Source: JAVVUQ01 sp036653075 (GTDB taxonomy: Bacteria > Bacillota > Clostridia > Christensenellales > CAG-314). Taken from it: DNA of 30,608 nucleotides. The DNA lies in assembly GCA_036653075.1 (NCBI GenBank), contig JAVVUQ010000014.1, forward strand, positions 1 through 30,608, in the 5' to 3' direction. Both the position numbers and the translations under genes were made by a program. This document shows, piece by piece, positions 1 to 7,652 of this stretch. Within the stretch, counting starts at the first letter, position 1, and each line of letters begins with the position of its first letter. Under the pieces are notes generated by a model. That model was not told where the DNA came from. It did not search any database and worked only from the letters and a program-made list of their open reading frames with translations.

Positions 1-2052
1 TACATTCGTATTTCGTATTGCATCTAATAACGACGTTTTACCATGGTCAACGTGTCCCATAACGGTTACTATTGGAGGTCTTTTTTGCGTATCAATAAGT
101 CCATCGCCATCGTTTACTACGCCTGCGTGCATCGCTTCTTCTGCGGTTTCCTTAACTTTTAATGTTAATTCAACTCCAAATGCGCTCGACACATACGCCG
201 CAACGTCAAATTCAATTTTTTCATTTATTGTCTTTGTAATGCCTTCGTCAAATAATTTTTTTATAATCTTTCCCGTTGCAATTCCTATCTTTTCACTTAA
301 ATCTTTAACGGAAATTTCTTCATTACTAATAACAGCGCGTTCAATTTTCATTATCACTTGCTCAAATTTAACTTCTTGCTTTTTAGAGCGTGAACGTCTA
401 ATTACGCCTCTATCCTCATCAAAGTCGTCAAATGTGCGCATAAGTAAATTCTTTTTATTAAGCGATTTCTTTTCATCTGTTTTTTCAGGAGTTTTATTCT
501 TGTTACCGTACTGTTTTCCTTGTTGTATATAGTTGGTAGCATATTCAAATTTTACCGCTGGTTTAACTTGAGGAGCGCTCCTATTATACGACAGTCTATT
601 CTCATCTGGTTTAGCGTCTTTATTGAATGCGCCAGAACGATAATTAGAATTATTATTGCCGCTGTTACTGTTATAACCGCCGCCATTATTATATCCGCCA
701 TTATTATAACCATTGTTATTGTTATTATAATTGCTGTTATTACTATTATATCCACCGCCGCTGTAACTACTATTACTACTACCGCCATTACTATTATATC
801 CACCGCTTGTACTATAACCGCCGCTTGTACTATAACCGCCGTTATTATTATAACCATTGTTATTATTATAACCGTTGTTGTTATTATAACCGTTATTATT
901 ATAATTGCTGCTGTTATTATTGTATCCGTTGTTATTATAACCGCCATTAGGACGTGACGAATTTCCTTGTTGATAAGGAGGTCTTCTTTGTTCCATTGGA
1001 GGTTTTACAGTAGGTTTTGGCTCTCTTGGCGCTTTAGGTATTTCTGTTAAAAATCTTCTAACTTTGACGTTTCCACGCTCGTCTGTATATGTGCGTTTCA
1101 TTTCGTTAGGGTTATCGCTATTAACCGCTTTTTCTTCAGTTATGCTAATTTTACCAGACAATTCAGGTTTTATCGGTTTTTTCTCCACAATGACTCTATT
1201 GTCCGGTTTGTTTTTCTCCCGTTCAATGCGTGTGTTAGGTTTTGTAGTGGAAACAGTTCCATCACTCTTTTGTTGTGGCTTTTTAGCGATAGGTCTATCT
1301 TTTTTTATACCTTCTGCTTTAAAATCCGCTTTTGTATTAGCATTTACATTAGCATCTTCTGCGACTAAGCTATTAATTGCAGTAATTTCAACTTTATCGG
1401 TAGTTGTCGCTTTAGCAATCGGTTCAGCTTTAATATTAGCGTTAGTTTCCGTTTTTGCTGTAACATTTATTGTGTTTGCAATTACGGTAGCTTTTACTTT
1501 ATCAATATCTGCTGTTTGCTTACTCGCTTGATTTATTTCGGCGGTACTATTTGCCGCTTTAAACTCTGTTTGCATAGTCACTGCGCATTCAACTTTTGAC
1601 TTTGTAATTATAGGTTTTTCCACTTTTTCAGCCTTTTCAGCCTTTTCTACTATAATTTTTTCTACCTTTTCTGCCGAGGCTTTTTCAACTTTAATATTCT
1701 TTTCAGCTTTATTAAGTTCAGTTTCGGTTTTTTTAGGCAAGTCAACTACTAACCCCAACGTATCTGTTGGAATTTTATTAACTTCAATTGGTTGAACTAT
1801 ATCGTTAGATTTCTGCTCGTGACAAACTGTTACAGCCTCACGTTCAAGACGCTGCTGCTCTGCTTGTTCGGCAAACATTTCTTTTTCCTTAACACCGATA
1901 GCCTTCGTCACCGCTTCAAGCTGCTTTTTCGCTCCACGTATACGCTTGCATAACGTTGTTGCTGTCATATAGGTGTTAGAACGTAAAGTTCTTAGATTCT
2001 CCAATTGCCCTTGTCCTTGTGAAGAACCGGTGTCTTTACTTGTTGTTGTCAA
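1..2052 (-). CDS. infB: Translation initiation factor IF-2, 5' part (runs off the window start)
   Basis: IF-2 is the GTPase that brings initiator tRNA to the 30S subunit and promotes subunit joining. The frame is open for 684 codons from a TTG at 2050-2052 to base 1. The TTG has a GGAGG nine bases upstream and lies inside the end of ylxQ (17-base overlap), which suggests translational coupling. Order of parts: a helical, basic N-terminal stretch (about residues 1-65); a Lys/Glu/Ala/Pro-rich linker (to about 365); a 103-residue Asn/Gly/Ser/Tyr/Thr segment (369-471); an IF2_N module containing SVKDLSEKIGIATGKIIKKL (about 570-630); and the G1 loop GHVDHGKTS near 666-674. The rest of the G domain and domains II-IV lie outside. 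The region before the G domain is about 665 residues, far longer than the roughly 220 of Bacillus subtilis IF-2. Family assignment is certain; the role of the extension is not known. Confidence 0.97.
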   Translation of the reverse strand, partial: MTTTSKDTGSSQGQGQLENLRTLRSNTYMTATTLCKRIRGAKKQLEAVTKAIGVKEKEMFAEQAEQQRLEREAVTVCHEQKSNDIVQPIEVNKIPTDTLGLVVDLPKKTETELNKAEKNIKVEKASAEKVEKIIVEKAEKAEKVEKPIITKSKVECAVTMQTEFKAANSTAEINQASKQTADIDKVKATVIANTINVTAKTETNANIKAEPIAKATTTDKVEITAINSLVAEDANVNANTKADFKAEGIKKDRPIAKKPQQKSDGTVSTTKPNTRIEREKNKPDNRVIVEKKPIKPELSGKISITEEKAVNSDNPNEMKRTYTDERGNVKVRRFLTEIPKAPREPKPTVKPPMEQRRPPYQQGNSSRPNGGYNNNGYNNNSSNYNNNGYNNNNGYNNNNGYNNNGGYSTSGGYSTSGGYNSNGGSSNSSYSGGGYNSNNSNYNNNNNGYNNGGYNNGGGYNSNSGNNNSNYRSGAFNKDAKPDENRLSYNRSAPQVKPAVKFEYATNYIQQGKQYGNKNKTPEKTDEKKSLNKKNLLMRTFDDFDEDRGVIRRSRSKKQEVKFEQVIMKIERAVISNEEISVKDLSEKIGIATGKIIKKLFDEGITKTINEKIEFDVAAYVSSAFGVELTLKVKETAEEAMHAGVVNDGDGLIDTQKRPPIVTVMGHVDHGKTSLLDAIRNTNV
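640..948 (-). repeat. Asn/Gly/Ser/Tyr low-complexity (prion-like) segment inside infB
   Basis: In the infB frame this stretch encodes residues 369-471. By hand count it holds 44 Asn, 24 Gly, 17 Ser, 16 Tyr and 2 Thr and nothing else: no charged, aliphatic or proline residue. It is built from imperfect units such as GYNNN, GYNNNN, GGYSTS and GGYN, so a tyrosine recurs about every six residues. Asn, Gly and Ser codons are mixed (AAT/AAC, GGT/GGC/GGA, AGT/AGC), so the DNA repeat has diverged while the composition has been kept. The long reading frames on the plus strand and in another minus frame here are artefacts of the repeat. Confidence 0.95.
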
Positions 2053-2389
2053 TCGGTTGTACCTCCGTATAAATTATAAAGTCCTTTCCTGCTGTTTCTT
2101 CTATTGTTTTTACCACTGCTGACGCTAAATTTCTGTCCGTAATCGCAATAACTTTACATTGCCTATTACAATAAACACTTAACGGCTGCTCATTAGTCAC
2201 ATATAATGGTATCTTCTTTTCTAAACAATGCTTTACTGTCATTTTAACAGTATTCTTGCCCGCATCAAATCCCATTAATACTACATCTGCGTGCGTTCGA
2301 CTTCCCTTTTCAGTTAGTTTATCCGCTCCGTATGTCACACTTCCTTTCTTTATAGCAAATCCTATATATGTGACCAACCTTTTGTCCAT
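2036..2389 (-). CDS. ylxQ: L7Ae/L30e-family RNA-binding protein YlxQ
   Basis: A 117-residue protein of the L7Ae/L30e/S12e/Gadd45 fold, which binds kink-turn-type RNA. Its place between rnpM and infB is the standard position of ylxQ in Firmicutes. The N-terminal half holds the expected pattern: IGFAIKKGSVTYGADKLTEK, then HADVVLMGFDAGKNT, then the hydrophobic IPLYVT strand. The ATG is preceded by GAGGAG. The stop codon lies inside the start of infB. A 104-base gap without obvious signals separates it from rnpM upstream. The family is well supported; the exact RNA target cannot be read from the sequence. Confidence 0.88.
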   Translation of the reverse strand: MDKRLVTYIGFAIKKGSVTYGADKLTEKGSRTHADVVLMGFDAGKNTVKMTVKHCLEKKIPLYVTNEQPLSVYCNRQCKVIAITDRNLASAVVKTIEETAGKDFIIYTEVQPIDNNK

Positions 2390-2493
2390 CTACTACTCCT
2401 CTTTCAGTTTCAATGCTCAATGTCTGTTTCTAATACTTTATATTTTAATTGTTTATCAATTTATATCATATCTTATATATCAATAAACAGTTT

Positions 2494-2769
2494 TTAATTT
2501 TGTTGCGATTTCTTTTCGTTAATAGCCTTTTCAATTTCGTTGATAAACTCTATTTTAATTTCTCGTTTAAATAATTTATTGAGAATCTTTGTACGTTTAC
2601 ATTTTTCCAAGCAAGTTTCATCAACGCAAATATATCCGCCTCTGCCATTCATTTTGCCTGATTTATCCACCACAATGCCATCATTAGTAACAACAAGTCT
2701 TAACATTTCCTTTTTAGGTTTCATTTGTCTACATACAAGGCACATTCTTTCGGGAATTTTCTTTTCCAT
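2494..2769 (-). CDS. rnpM: RNase P modulator RnpM (YlxR family)
   Basis: A small basic protein of 91 residues, the usual size for the YlxR family, located between nusA and ylxQ as in most Firmicutes. Family hallmarks are visible: an N-terminal CLVCRQMKPKKEMLRLV, the GRGGY motif at about residues 43-47, then a cysteine followed by a Lys-rich helix (ETCLEKCKRTKILNKLF). YlxR/RnpM proteins of Bacillus subtilis bind the RNase P RNA and modulate its activity; the same role is inferred here. The start ATG follows TAGGAG at a slightly long spacing. The nusA stop lies 48 bases upstream, so co-transcription is expected. Confidence 0.92.
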   Translation of the reverse strand: MEKKIPERMCLVCRQMKPKKEMLRLVVTNDGIVVDKSGKMNGRGGYICVDETCLEKCKRTKILNKLFKREIKIEFINEIEKAINEKKSQQN

Positions 2770-2817
2770 TTTAGTTGTTGCTCCTAAGCATTGTATTATA
2801 ATATCAAATTTATGGTA

Positions 2818-3987
2818 TTATGTTTCGTCATCTTCTACATAAACGCCCGTAATCTCAGTGTTTTCAAAGTCTTTGTGCATAACAATAGGGTTATCCACTA
2901 ATTCGTGTACCTCGCTATTTTCACCGAGCAAACCTTCTGCGACAGCGGACGTATATGAACGAACGTCAATTTTCCAACCAGTCAAACGAGCAGCGAGTCT
3001 TGCATTTTGACCATCTTTTCCAATCGCCAAACTCAATTTGTCGTCAGGTACTATAATTTTCGATTCTTTAGTGTCCTCATTTGCTTGAACCATAAGAACT
3101 TTTGCAGGACTAAGCGCTCTCGCTATATAATCTAATATATCATCACTATATGCAATAATGTCGATTTTTTCTCCATTTAATTCATTTATAATCGCATTTA
3201 CTCTTGCGCCTCTATTACCCACGCAAGAACCCACCGGATCGATATCGGCGTCATTAGATTCAACTGCCATTTTTGTGCGATATCCCGCTTCTCTAACGAT
3301 ATTTTTTATTGTGACGATGCCCATACGTATTTCTGGAACTTCTATCTCAAATAGTTTTTTTACAAGTCCCGGACAACTTCTTGAAAGCATAACCTGTACG
3401 CCCTTAGGAGATTCCTTTACACGTTTTATAATGACTTTAATTCTATCGCCCACTTTGTAACGTTCATTAACATTTTGATCTGCTTGTAATAAAACGCCTT
3501 CAAGTTGATTTCTGCCAATTTCAACATAAACCGAACCATCTTCAGGGTTAAGTCTACTAACCATTCCAACTAAAAGTTCGTTTTCTCTTTCTACAAACTG
3601 GTTATAAGTCATACTTCTTTCCGCTTCTCTAATGGCTTGCATAATAACTTGTTTAGCCGTTTGAGCTGCGATTCTACCAAAATCTTTTGGAACGATTTCT
3701 GTCAATATATCATCGCCAATACGACAAGATTTCTTAATAGCTCGACCTTCTTCAAGCGTAAGTTCTTTATCTATGTCAACAACATCAGCCACTACGGTTT
3801 TATACGAATATATTTTAATCGTAAATTTTTCGGGATTAAGCCTTACTAATACATTTGTCGCTTCTCCGTTGTTCTTTTTGTACGCAGACGTCAGCGCCGT
3901 GCCCAAAGCAGCTACTATCAACTCTTTATTCACGCCTCTTTCCCGCTCTAAATCATCTAACGCAGCAAAAAAATCTTTATTTATCAT
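2818..3987 (-). CDS. nusA: Transcription elongation/termination factor NusA
   Basis: NusA binds RNA polymerase and nascent RNA and controls pausing, intrinsic termination and antitermination. The 389-residue length fits the short Gram-positive form, which lacks the C-terminal acidic repeats of the enterobacterial protein. Domains: N-terminal polymerase-binding domain (about 1-125); S1 domain (about 136-203); KH1 with the GNRGARV loop (about 205-280); and KH2 with AIGKDGQNAR (about 300-345). A short acidic tail ends in VYVEDDET. The ATG is preceded by GGAGG with nine bases between. It lies 20 bases after rimP, consistent with one operon. Autoregulation of the operon by NusA is known in Escherichia coli; the long leader upstream of rimP would allow it here, but that is inference. 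Confidence 0.97.
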   Translation of the reverse strand: MINKDFFAALDDLERERGVNKELIVAALGTALTSAYKKNNGEATNVLVRLNPEKFTIKIYSYKTVVADVVDIDKELTLEEGRAIKKSCRIGDDILTEIVPKDFGRIAAQTAKQVIMQAIREAERSMTYNQFVERENELLVGMVSRLNPEDGSVYVEIGRNQLEGVLLQADQNVNERYKVGDRIKVIIKRVKESPKGVQVMLSRSCPGLVKKLFEIEVPEIRMGIVTIKNIVREAGYRTKMAVESNDADIDPVGSCVGNRGARVNAIINELNGEKIDIIAYSDDILDYIARALSPAKVLMVQANEDTKESKIIVPDDKLSLAIGKDGQNARLAARLTGWKIDVRSYTSAVAEGLLGENSEVHELVDNPIVMHKDFENTEITGVYVEDDET

Positions 3988-4007
3988 TGTGTTATGCCTC
4001 CTACGGA

Positions 4008-4472
4008 TTAAAATCTAATTAGCGGCTGTACGTGCGCTACTTTTTCCCGTTCAAATATCTTTTTTATACCATTAATATCCATTGTAAATGTCTTTTCATC
4101 AAAATCTTCTAATACGCCGTCAAATTTCTTTTTCCCGTCTTTATCTTTTGTATAAAGCTTAACAGTAATTTCTTTTCCCTTGCTTTTATTAAAATCTCTA
4201 TCCGTTTTAAGCGGCCAATCTAATCCTTGCGATGATACGTTTAGCGTATACGACGCATCATTCGTCGGATTAAGTTCATCTAATGGCTCATCAATAGCTT
4301 TATGCAACTTTTCGCAATCATCTATCATTACCCCGCCTTCTTTGTCGATATATATTGTCAAATTCATTCCATCTACTTTTTTTGCATATTCCACTTCAAT
4401 AAGCTCTAATCCAAATTGCTCAGCAAAAGGCTTAACTAATTCAAATACGTCTGTTTCAACTTTACTTGCCAT
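4008..4472 (-). CDS. rimP: Ribosome maturation factor RimP
   Basis: RimP helps mature the 30S subunit. The 154-residue length is typical. The N-terminal alpha/beta domain includes LELIEVEYAKKVDGMNLTIY and the IDKEGGVMIDDCEKLHKAID segment, followed by LNVSSQGLDWPLKTDRDF, all characteristic of the family. The C-terminal Sm-like barrel follows. It is the first gene of the rimP-nusA-rnpM-ylxQ-infB operon. The ATG has GGGAG just upstream. In most Firmicutes polC lies directly upstream of rimP; here the upstream neighbour is an unrelated phosphoribosyltransferase 605 bases away. Confidence 0.95.
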   Translation of the reverse strand: MASKVETDVFELVKPFAEQFGLELIEVEYAKKVDGMNLTIYIDKEGGVMIDDCEKLHKAIDEPLDELNPTNDASYTLNVSSQGLDWPLKTDRDFNKSKGKEITVKLYTKDKDGKKKFDGVLEDFDEKTFTMDINGIKKIFEREKVAHVQPLIRF

Positions 4473-4503
4473 TATTCTCCCTCAAATATATATTTTACAC
4501 AAC

Positions 4504-4528
4504 AAAAAAGCGACAATCGCCCTTTTTT
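4504..4528 (-). terminator. Attenuator-like hairpin with U-run just before rimP
   Basis: On the minus strand GCGA-TTG-TCGC is followed by six T and preceded by A-run bases that could extend the stem past a GG bulge. It lies 32 bases before the rimP start and inside the operon leader, so it could act as an attenuator. The core stem is only four GC-rich pairs. Moderate to low support. Confidence 0.35.
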
Positions 4529-4787
4529 GCATTATCACCAAATTCACCTAATCGCATCGCTTTGCGTTAGCTTATTGTATATGCCGACAATTGAGAAAAT
4601 TTTTAAAAAATTTCCAAGCGGCGTTCAACAATTTTACATCGACAGTATAACGCATTTGCGGTAACTTTTTATTTGTATAGTTTACAAATTTTTATATTTT
4701 TATGGCAAAACTGTAATACTATCCAAAAAAGATACGCATAGATATACATACGAAAATTAAAACTGCGATAATATCTCCATACACAAA

Positions 4788-4817
4788 TTTAGAGCGGAAT
4801 CGAAATTCCACTCTAAA
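4788..4817 (-). promoter_or_regulatory. Stem-loop at the 5' end of the rimP operon leader
   Basis: The two arms pair over 13 positions. In the minus-strand RNA every position pairs (one as G-U) and the loop is UUCG. The plus-strand copy would carry a C-A mismatch at the same place, so the minus-strand RNA is the better folder. It begins about 20 bases after the predicted transcription start and lacks a U-run, so it looks like a 5' stabilising or regulatory hairpin and not a terminator. Confidence 0.55.
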
Positions 4818-4844
4818 ATAAATTTATCATATCTTAGTACGCTT

Positions 4845-4873
4845 ATTATACCACATTATTTTTCAATTATCAA
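4845..4873 (-). promoter_or_regulatory. Sigma-A-type promoter of the rimP-nusA-infB operon
   Basis: Read on the minus strand: a -35 box TTGATA (4868-4873; five of six consensus bases), a 17-base spacer (4851-4867) and a perfect -10 box TATAAT (4845-4850). Transcription should start near 4838, giving a leader of roughly 365 bases before rimP. This is the best promoter match in the window. Confidence 0.75.
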
Positions 4874-5077
4874 GTATTTAAGCGTTGTTTTTTGAATATA
4901 AAGAAAATTTTACCAAGTAAAACATTCTCCTGCAAACTTATACTCCTGTTTTACATAAAAGTCGCAACTACCGACGTAAATTTAACTATTTATTCTATTA
5001 ATGTATAGTAACCTATAATTTTGTATGTAAAATACTAACCTCAATTATTTACAATATCAAAATAATTATACATAATT

Positions 5078-5629
5078 TTAAAGTAATGGTATAACAGCTA
5101 AATACACAATATCTTTACGTAACGCTGCGCTGCCTTCTGCTAAGACAAAGCCTTTGTTACAAATAGAGCCACCGCAAAGTTCGACAATCCTTTCCAATCC
5201 TTTTAAGCTATTGCCTGTGCTAATCACGTCATCTACTATTGCAACTTTTTTTCCTTTAAGCAAATCAGCGTCGTGTTTAGATAAATACAACTTTTGCATA
5301 ACTCCCGTAGTTATACTTGATTCAATAGAAACTTCTACTCCATCTTGCATATATAGTTTTTTCGTTTTACGAGCAACCGCATAATATTCTTGGTTTAATT
5401 CACGTGCAATTACGTGTGTTAGTTGTAATCCTTTTGATTCTGCCGTCAATAAAATATCGCATCCGACAAGCAATTTTGCCAACTCTTTTCCACAATGCTC
5501 CGTCAAGGTTTGGTTTCCGTGCAAATTAAAAAAGCATATACTTACTCCGCCGGGTAGCGGCATTACTGGCAAATGCGCTTCTACTCCCGCTATTTCAACT
5601 TTAAACTCTTTAATTCCATTACTTTCCAT
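5078..5629 (-). CDS. Phosphoribosyltransferase (adenine/xanthine type)
   Basis: A 183-residue type I phosphoribosyltransferase, which would join a base to PRPP. The PRPP loop VAIVDDVISTGNSL lies at about residues 128-141 and matches the VxVDDVxxTG pattern with two adjacent acidic residues. An upstream DILLTAESKGLQLTHVIARE segment resembles the region of Apt/Xpt proteins that contacts PRPP and pyrophosphate. The family is secure; whether the base is adenine, xanthine or another purine cannot be decided. The ATG is preceded by GGAGG at good spacing. A TATAAT on the minus strand at 5788-5793 lies upstream, without a clear -35 box. Probably its own transcription unit. Confidence 0.82.
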   Translation of the reverse strand: MESNGIKEFKVEIAGVEAHLPVMPLPGGVSICFFNLHGNQTLTEHCGKELAKLLVGCDILLTAESKGLQLTHVIARELNQEYYAVARKTKKLYMQDGVEVSIESSITTGVMQKLYLSKHDADLLKGKKVAIVDDVISTGNSLKGLERIVELCGGSICNKGFVLAEGSAALRKDIVYLAVIPLL

Positions 5630-5845
5630 TTGTAGCTGCCTCCATTAATTTTTCCATTGTTTCGATTTGGCATATATAACAATACTTTTATGTCGTTATT
5701 TTTAAATAATCAACGCATTAATATTTATAAACTTTAATTTTGTTTGTATGCATTTTTTCCGAAATCAATTGTATATATTTTTGCATAATTATATTAATCG
5801 TGTTGAAATATAATATTAGATTTTTTTTAATATTACATTTTTGTA

Positions 5846-7558
5846 TTAATCGGGACGATTTTCGAAATATTTGGTATTTATCTTGCCTATATCCGTTCTT
5901 GGAAAATGAGCGGTAAATATTACCACTTCGGGAACGGCATAAGTTATCAAATTTTTCTTTACAAAATCTTTTATTTTATCTTTTGTTTGTTCTGTTCTGA
6001 GATTTTTATCCGATAATTTTACATAAGCGTAAACAGTTTGTGTTTCGTCAGATTTTTTTTTGCCTACTACGCAAACCTGTTTAACAAAGTCTAACCGCAT
6101 AATTACATCTTCCACTTCGCTTGGAAAAACATTAACGCCCTTTCGTAAAATAAGGTGTTTGATTCTCTGTTTAAAATGGATATATCCGTCTATATCCACA
6201 GTTCCCCAATCACCCGTGTGCATCCACAACTTTCCATCGTGCAACTTTAGCGCATTGTTCGTAGCCTGCTCATCAGAATAATATCCATTCATTAACGTAT
6301 CGCTATGAACGCATAATTCTCCTTCTGTATTGCATTTTGCCACTTTTCCATCTACAATAACAGCAATTTCTGCGTTCGGTACAGCCCTACCCGACGTGCC
6401 TAATTTATAAGCTTCTGGCGTATTCACTGCGCAAACAGCGATAGTTTCAGTAAGCCCGTAACCTTCAAATAATTTCATTTTATTTTCATCATTGGTAACC
6501 GCCGCATTAAACCGTTTAATTAACTCAGCCGATACGTTATCGCCACCCACAAAACATCTATCAATGGACGATGCTGTTTTAAAATTAAATTCTTTTCTTT
6601 TAAGCAACGCATAAAAAACTGAAGGCACTCCGTTAATAAAACTAACTTTGTACTTTTTTATTAGCTTTACAGCCTCTTTTGGCTTAAATTTAGTAATAAG
6701 TAACTGCGTCATTCCAAAAGTTAACGATATGTGCATATTCATACACAACCCAAATCCGTGGAACGAAGGCAACACCGAATATAATACTCTATTTTCTAAT
6801 CTTTCGTCAAGCAAATAATACTGTTTTTTTTGAACAAGTTGATTTAATGCGTAATGCGAGATTTCTACCTTCTTAGGTTTATCCGTAGTCCCTCCGCTAT
6901 GAAGTATACAAGCTAAAGGTTTTTTTACGTCATTTTTTTCTTTATTTGTGTAATCTATATTACTATTTATTGTTTTATCTACAACCTTTTTATTGTTGGT
7001 ATCATAAAGATTAGAGATATTTTTATCGCTTTGATTGACATTGCTTGTTCTTTTTATCAAATCATTAAAGTTTATATAAGATTCTTCCCTTTTAAATGGA
7101 TTGCGTATGTTCATAAAAGCGTAGCCGATTTTATGCTTTAAATCCATATATTCGCTAATATTGCAATAAACAACTTTTTTTTCATTAATTACGCTCTTTC
7201 TAAGTACTAAATCAGATGTAATAAGTATTTTACTGCCTGTTTCGTTCATTGATTCGATAATTTGTTTCATTGGCGTTAATGGATGAATTATATCCGTTAT
7301 TGCGTTAAGCTTTGCAACCGCATAAAAAGTCGTCGCATTTTGAGGAATGTTAGGCAAACATAAAGTTACAATGTCGCCGCTTTGTACGCCTAAACGCTTC
7401 AAACCTAAAGCGCAATTATCCACCATTCCAAAAAAATATTTAAAGCTAATTTTTTTTCCATAGAAAATAAACGCTGTCTTTGCGTTATGCTTTTGATAGC
7501 TTTCTTTAATAAATTCGTAAACATTTAAGTTACTATCCACTTCCATTTTATTGTTCAT
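5846..7558 (-). CDS. AMP-forming ligase, acyl-CoA synthetase-like
   Basis: A 570-residue member of the adenylate-forming (ANL) superfamily, which activates a carboxylate with ATP and usually transfers it to CoA. Motifs in order: HSGGTTDKPKK (about 220-230, nucleotide loop), FEGYGLTET (364-372), HTGD (447-450), the hinge/A8 region LILRKGVNVFPSEVE (470-484) and the C-terminal lysine in TDIGKI (Lys559). The start is placed at the ATG with AGGCGAG upstream; a TTG nine codons earlier would give 579 residues but has no good ribosome site. Residues about 170-212 form an Asn/Lys-rich low-complexity insert before the nucleotide loop. No acyl-carrier or lipid gene is adjacent, so the substrate is unknown; a medium- or long-chain fatty acid is a guess. 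It lies 94 bases after the GH13 gene and may share its transcript. Confidence 0.85.
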   Translation of the reverse strand: MNNKMEVDSNLNVYEFIKESYQKHNAKTAFIFYGKKISFKYFFGMVDNCALGLKRLGVQSGDIVTLCLPNIPQNATTFYAVAKLNAITDIIHPLTPMKQIIESMNETGSKILITSDLVLRKSVINEKKVVYCNISEYMDLKHKIGYAFMNIRNPFKREESYINFNDLIKRTSNVNQSDKNISNLYDTNNKKVVDKTINSNIDYTNKEKNDVKKPLACILHSGGTTDKPKKVEISHYALNQLVQKKQYYLLDERLENRVLYSVLPSFHGFGLCMNMHISLTFGMTQLLITKFKPKEAVKLIKKYKVSFINGVPSVFYALLKRKEFNFKTASSIDRCFVGGDNVSAELIKRFNAAVTNDENKMKLFEGYGLTETIAVCAVNTPEAYKLGTSGRAVPNAEIAVIVDGKVAKCNTEGELCVHSDTLMNGYYSDEQATNNALKLHDGKLWMHTGDWGTVDIDGYIHFKQRIKHLILRKGVNVFPSEVEDVIMRLDFVKQVCVVGKKKSDETQTVYAYVKLSDKNLRTEQTKDKIKDFVKKNLITYAVPEVVIFTAHFPRTDIGKINTKYFENRPD

Positions 7559-7652
7559 GCAATACTCGCCTTTGTAAATTCGCAATACTTATTTTTGTCC
7601 AAATGCGAATTGTAATTCATCGTTTTTTTATATTAAACACGTTTACTTTTTA

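Larger units (their letters stand above)
4473..5077. other. 605-base non-coding region: rimP operon leader plus the end of the phosphoribosyltransferase unit
   Basis: It holds the rimP promoter, its 5' stem-loop and the attenuator-like hairpin described separately. A 16-codon frame (4482-4532, minus) starts at an ATG and stops nine bases before the rimP ATG, overlapping the attenuator hairpin; it could be a leader peptide but nothing proves translation. At 4908-4922 a six-pair stem (TTTTAC/GTAAAA) followed on the minus strand by TTTTCTTT may be a weak terminator for the upstream gene. No tRNA or larger gene is seen. Confidence 0.6.

Noticed and set aside
520..957. Long Ile/Thr/Val-rich reading frame on the plus strand and a similar one in another minus frame
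   Set aside because: Both are shadows of the Asn/Gly/Tyr-coding repeat of infB; the infB frame is open across the whole region and joins recognised IF-2 domains.
4889..4958. A 22-codon frame starting at TTG with a GGAG site upstream of the rimP promoter (minus strand)
   Set aside because: It is too short, has no recognisable features and overlaps the likely terminator stem and promoter region.
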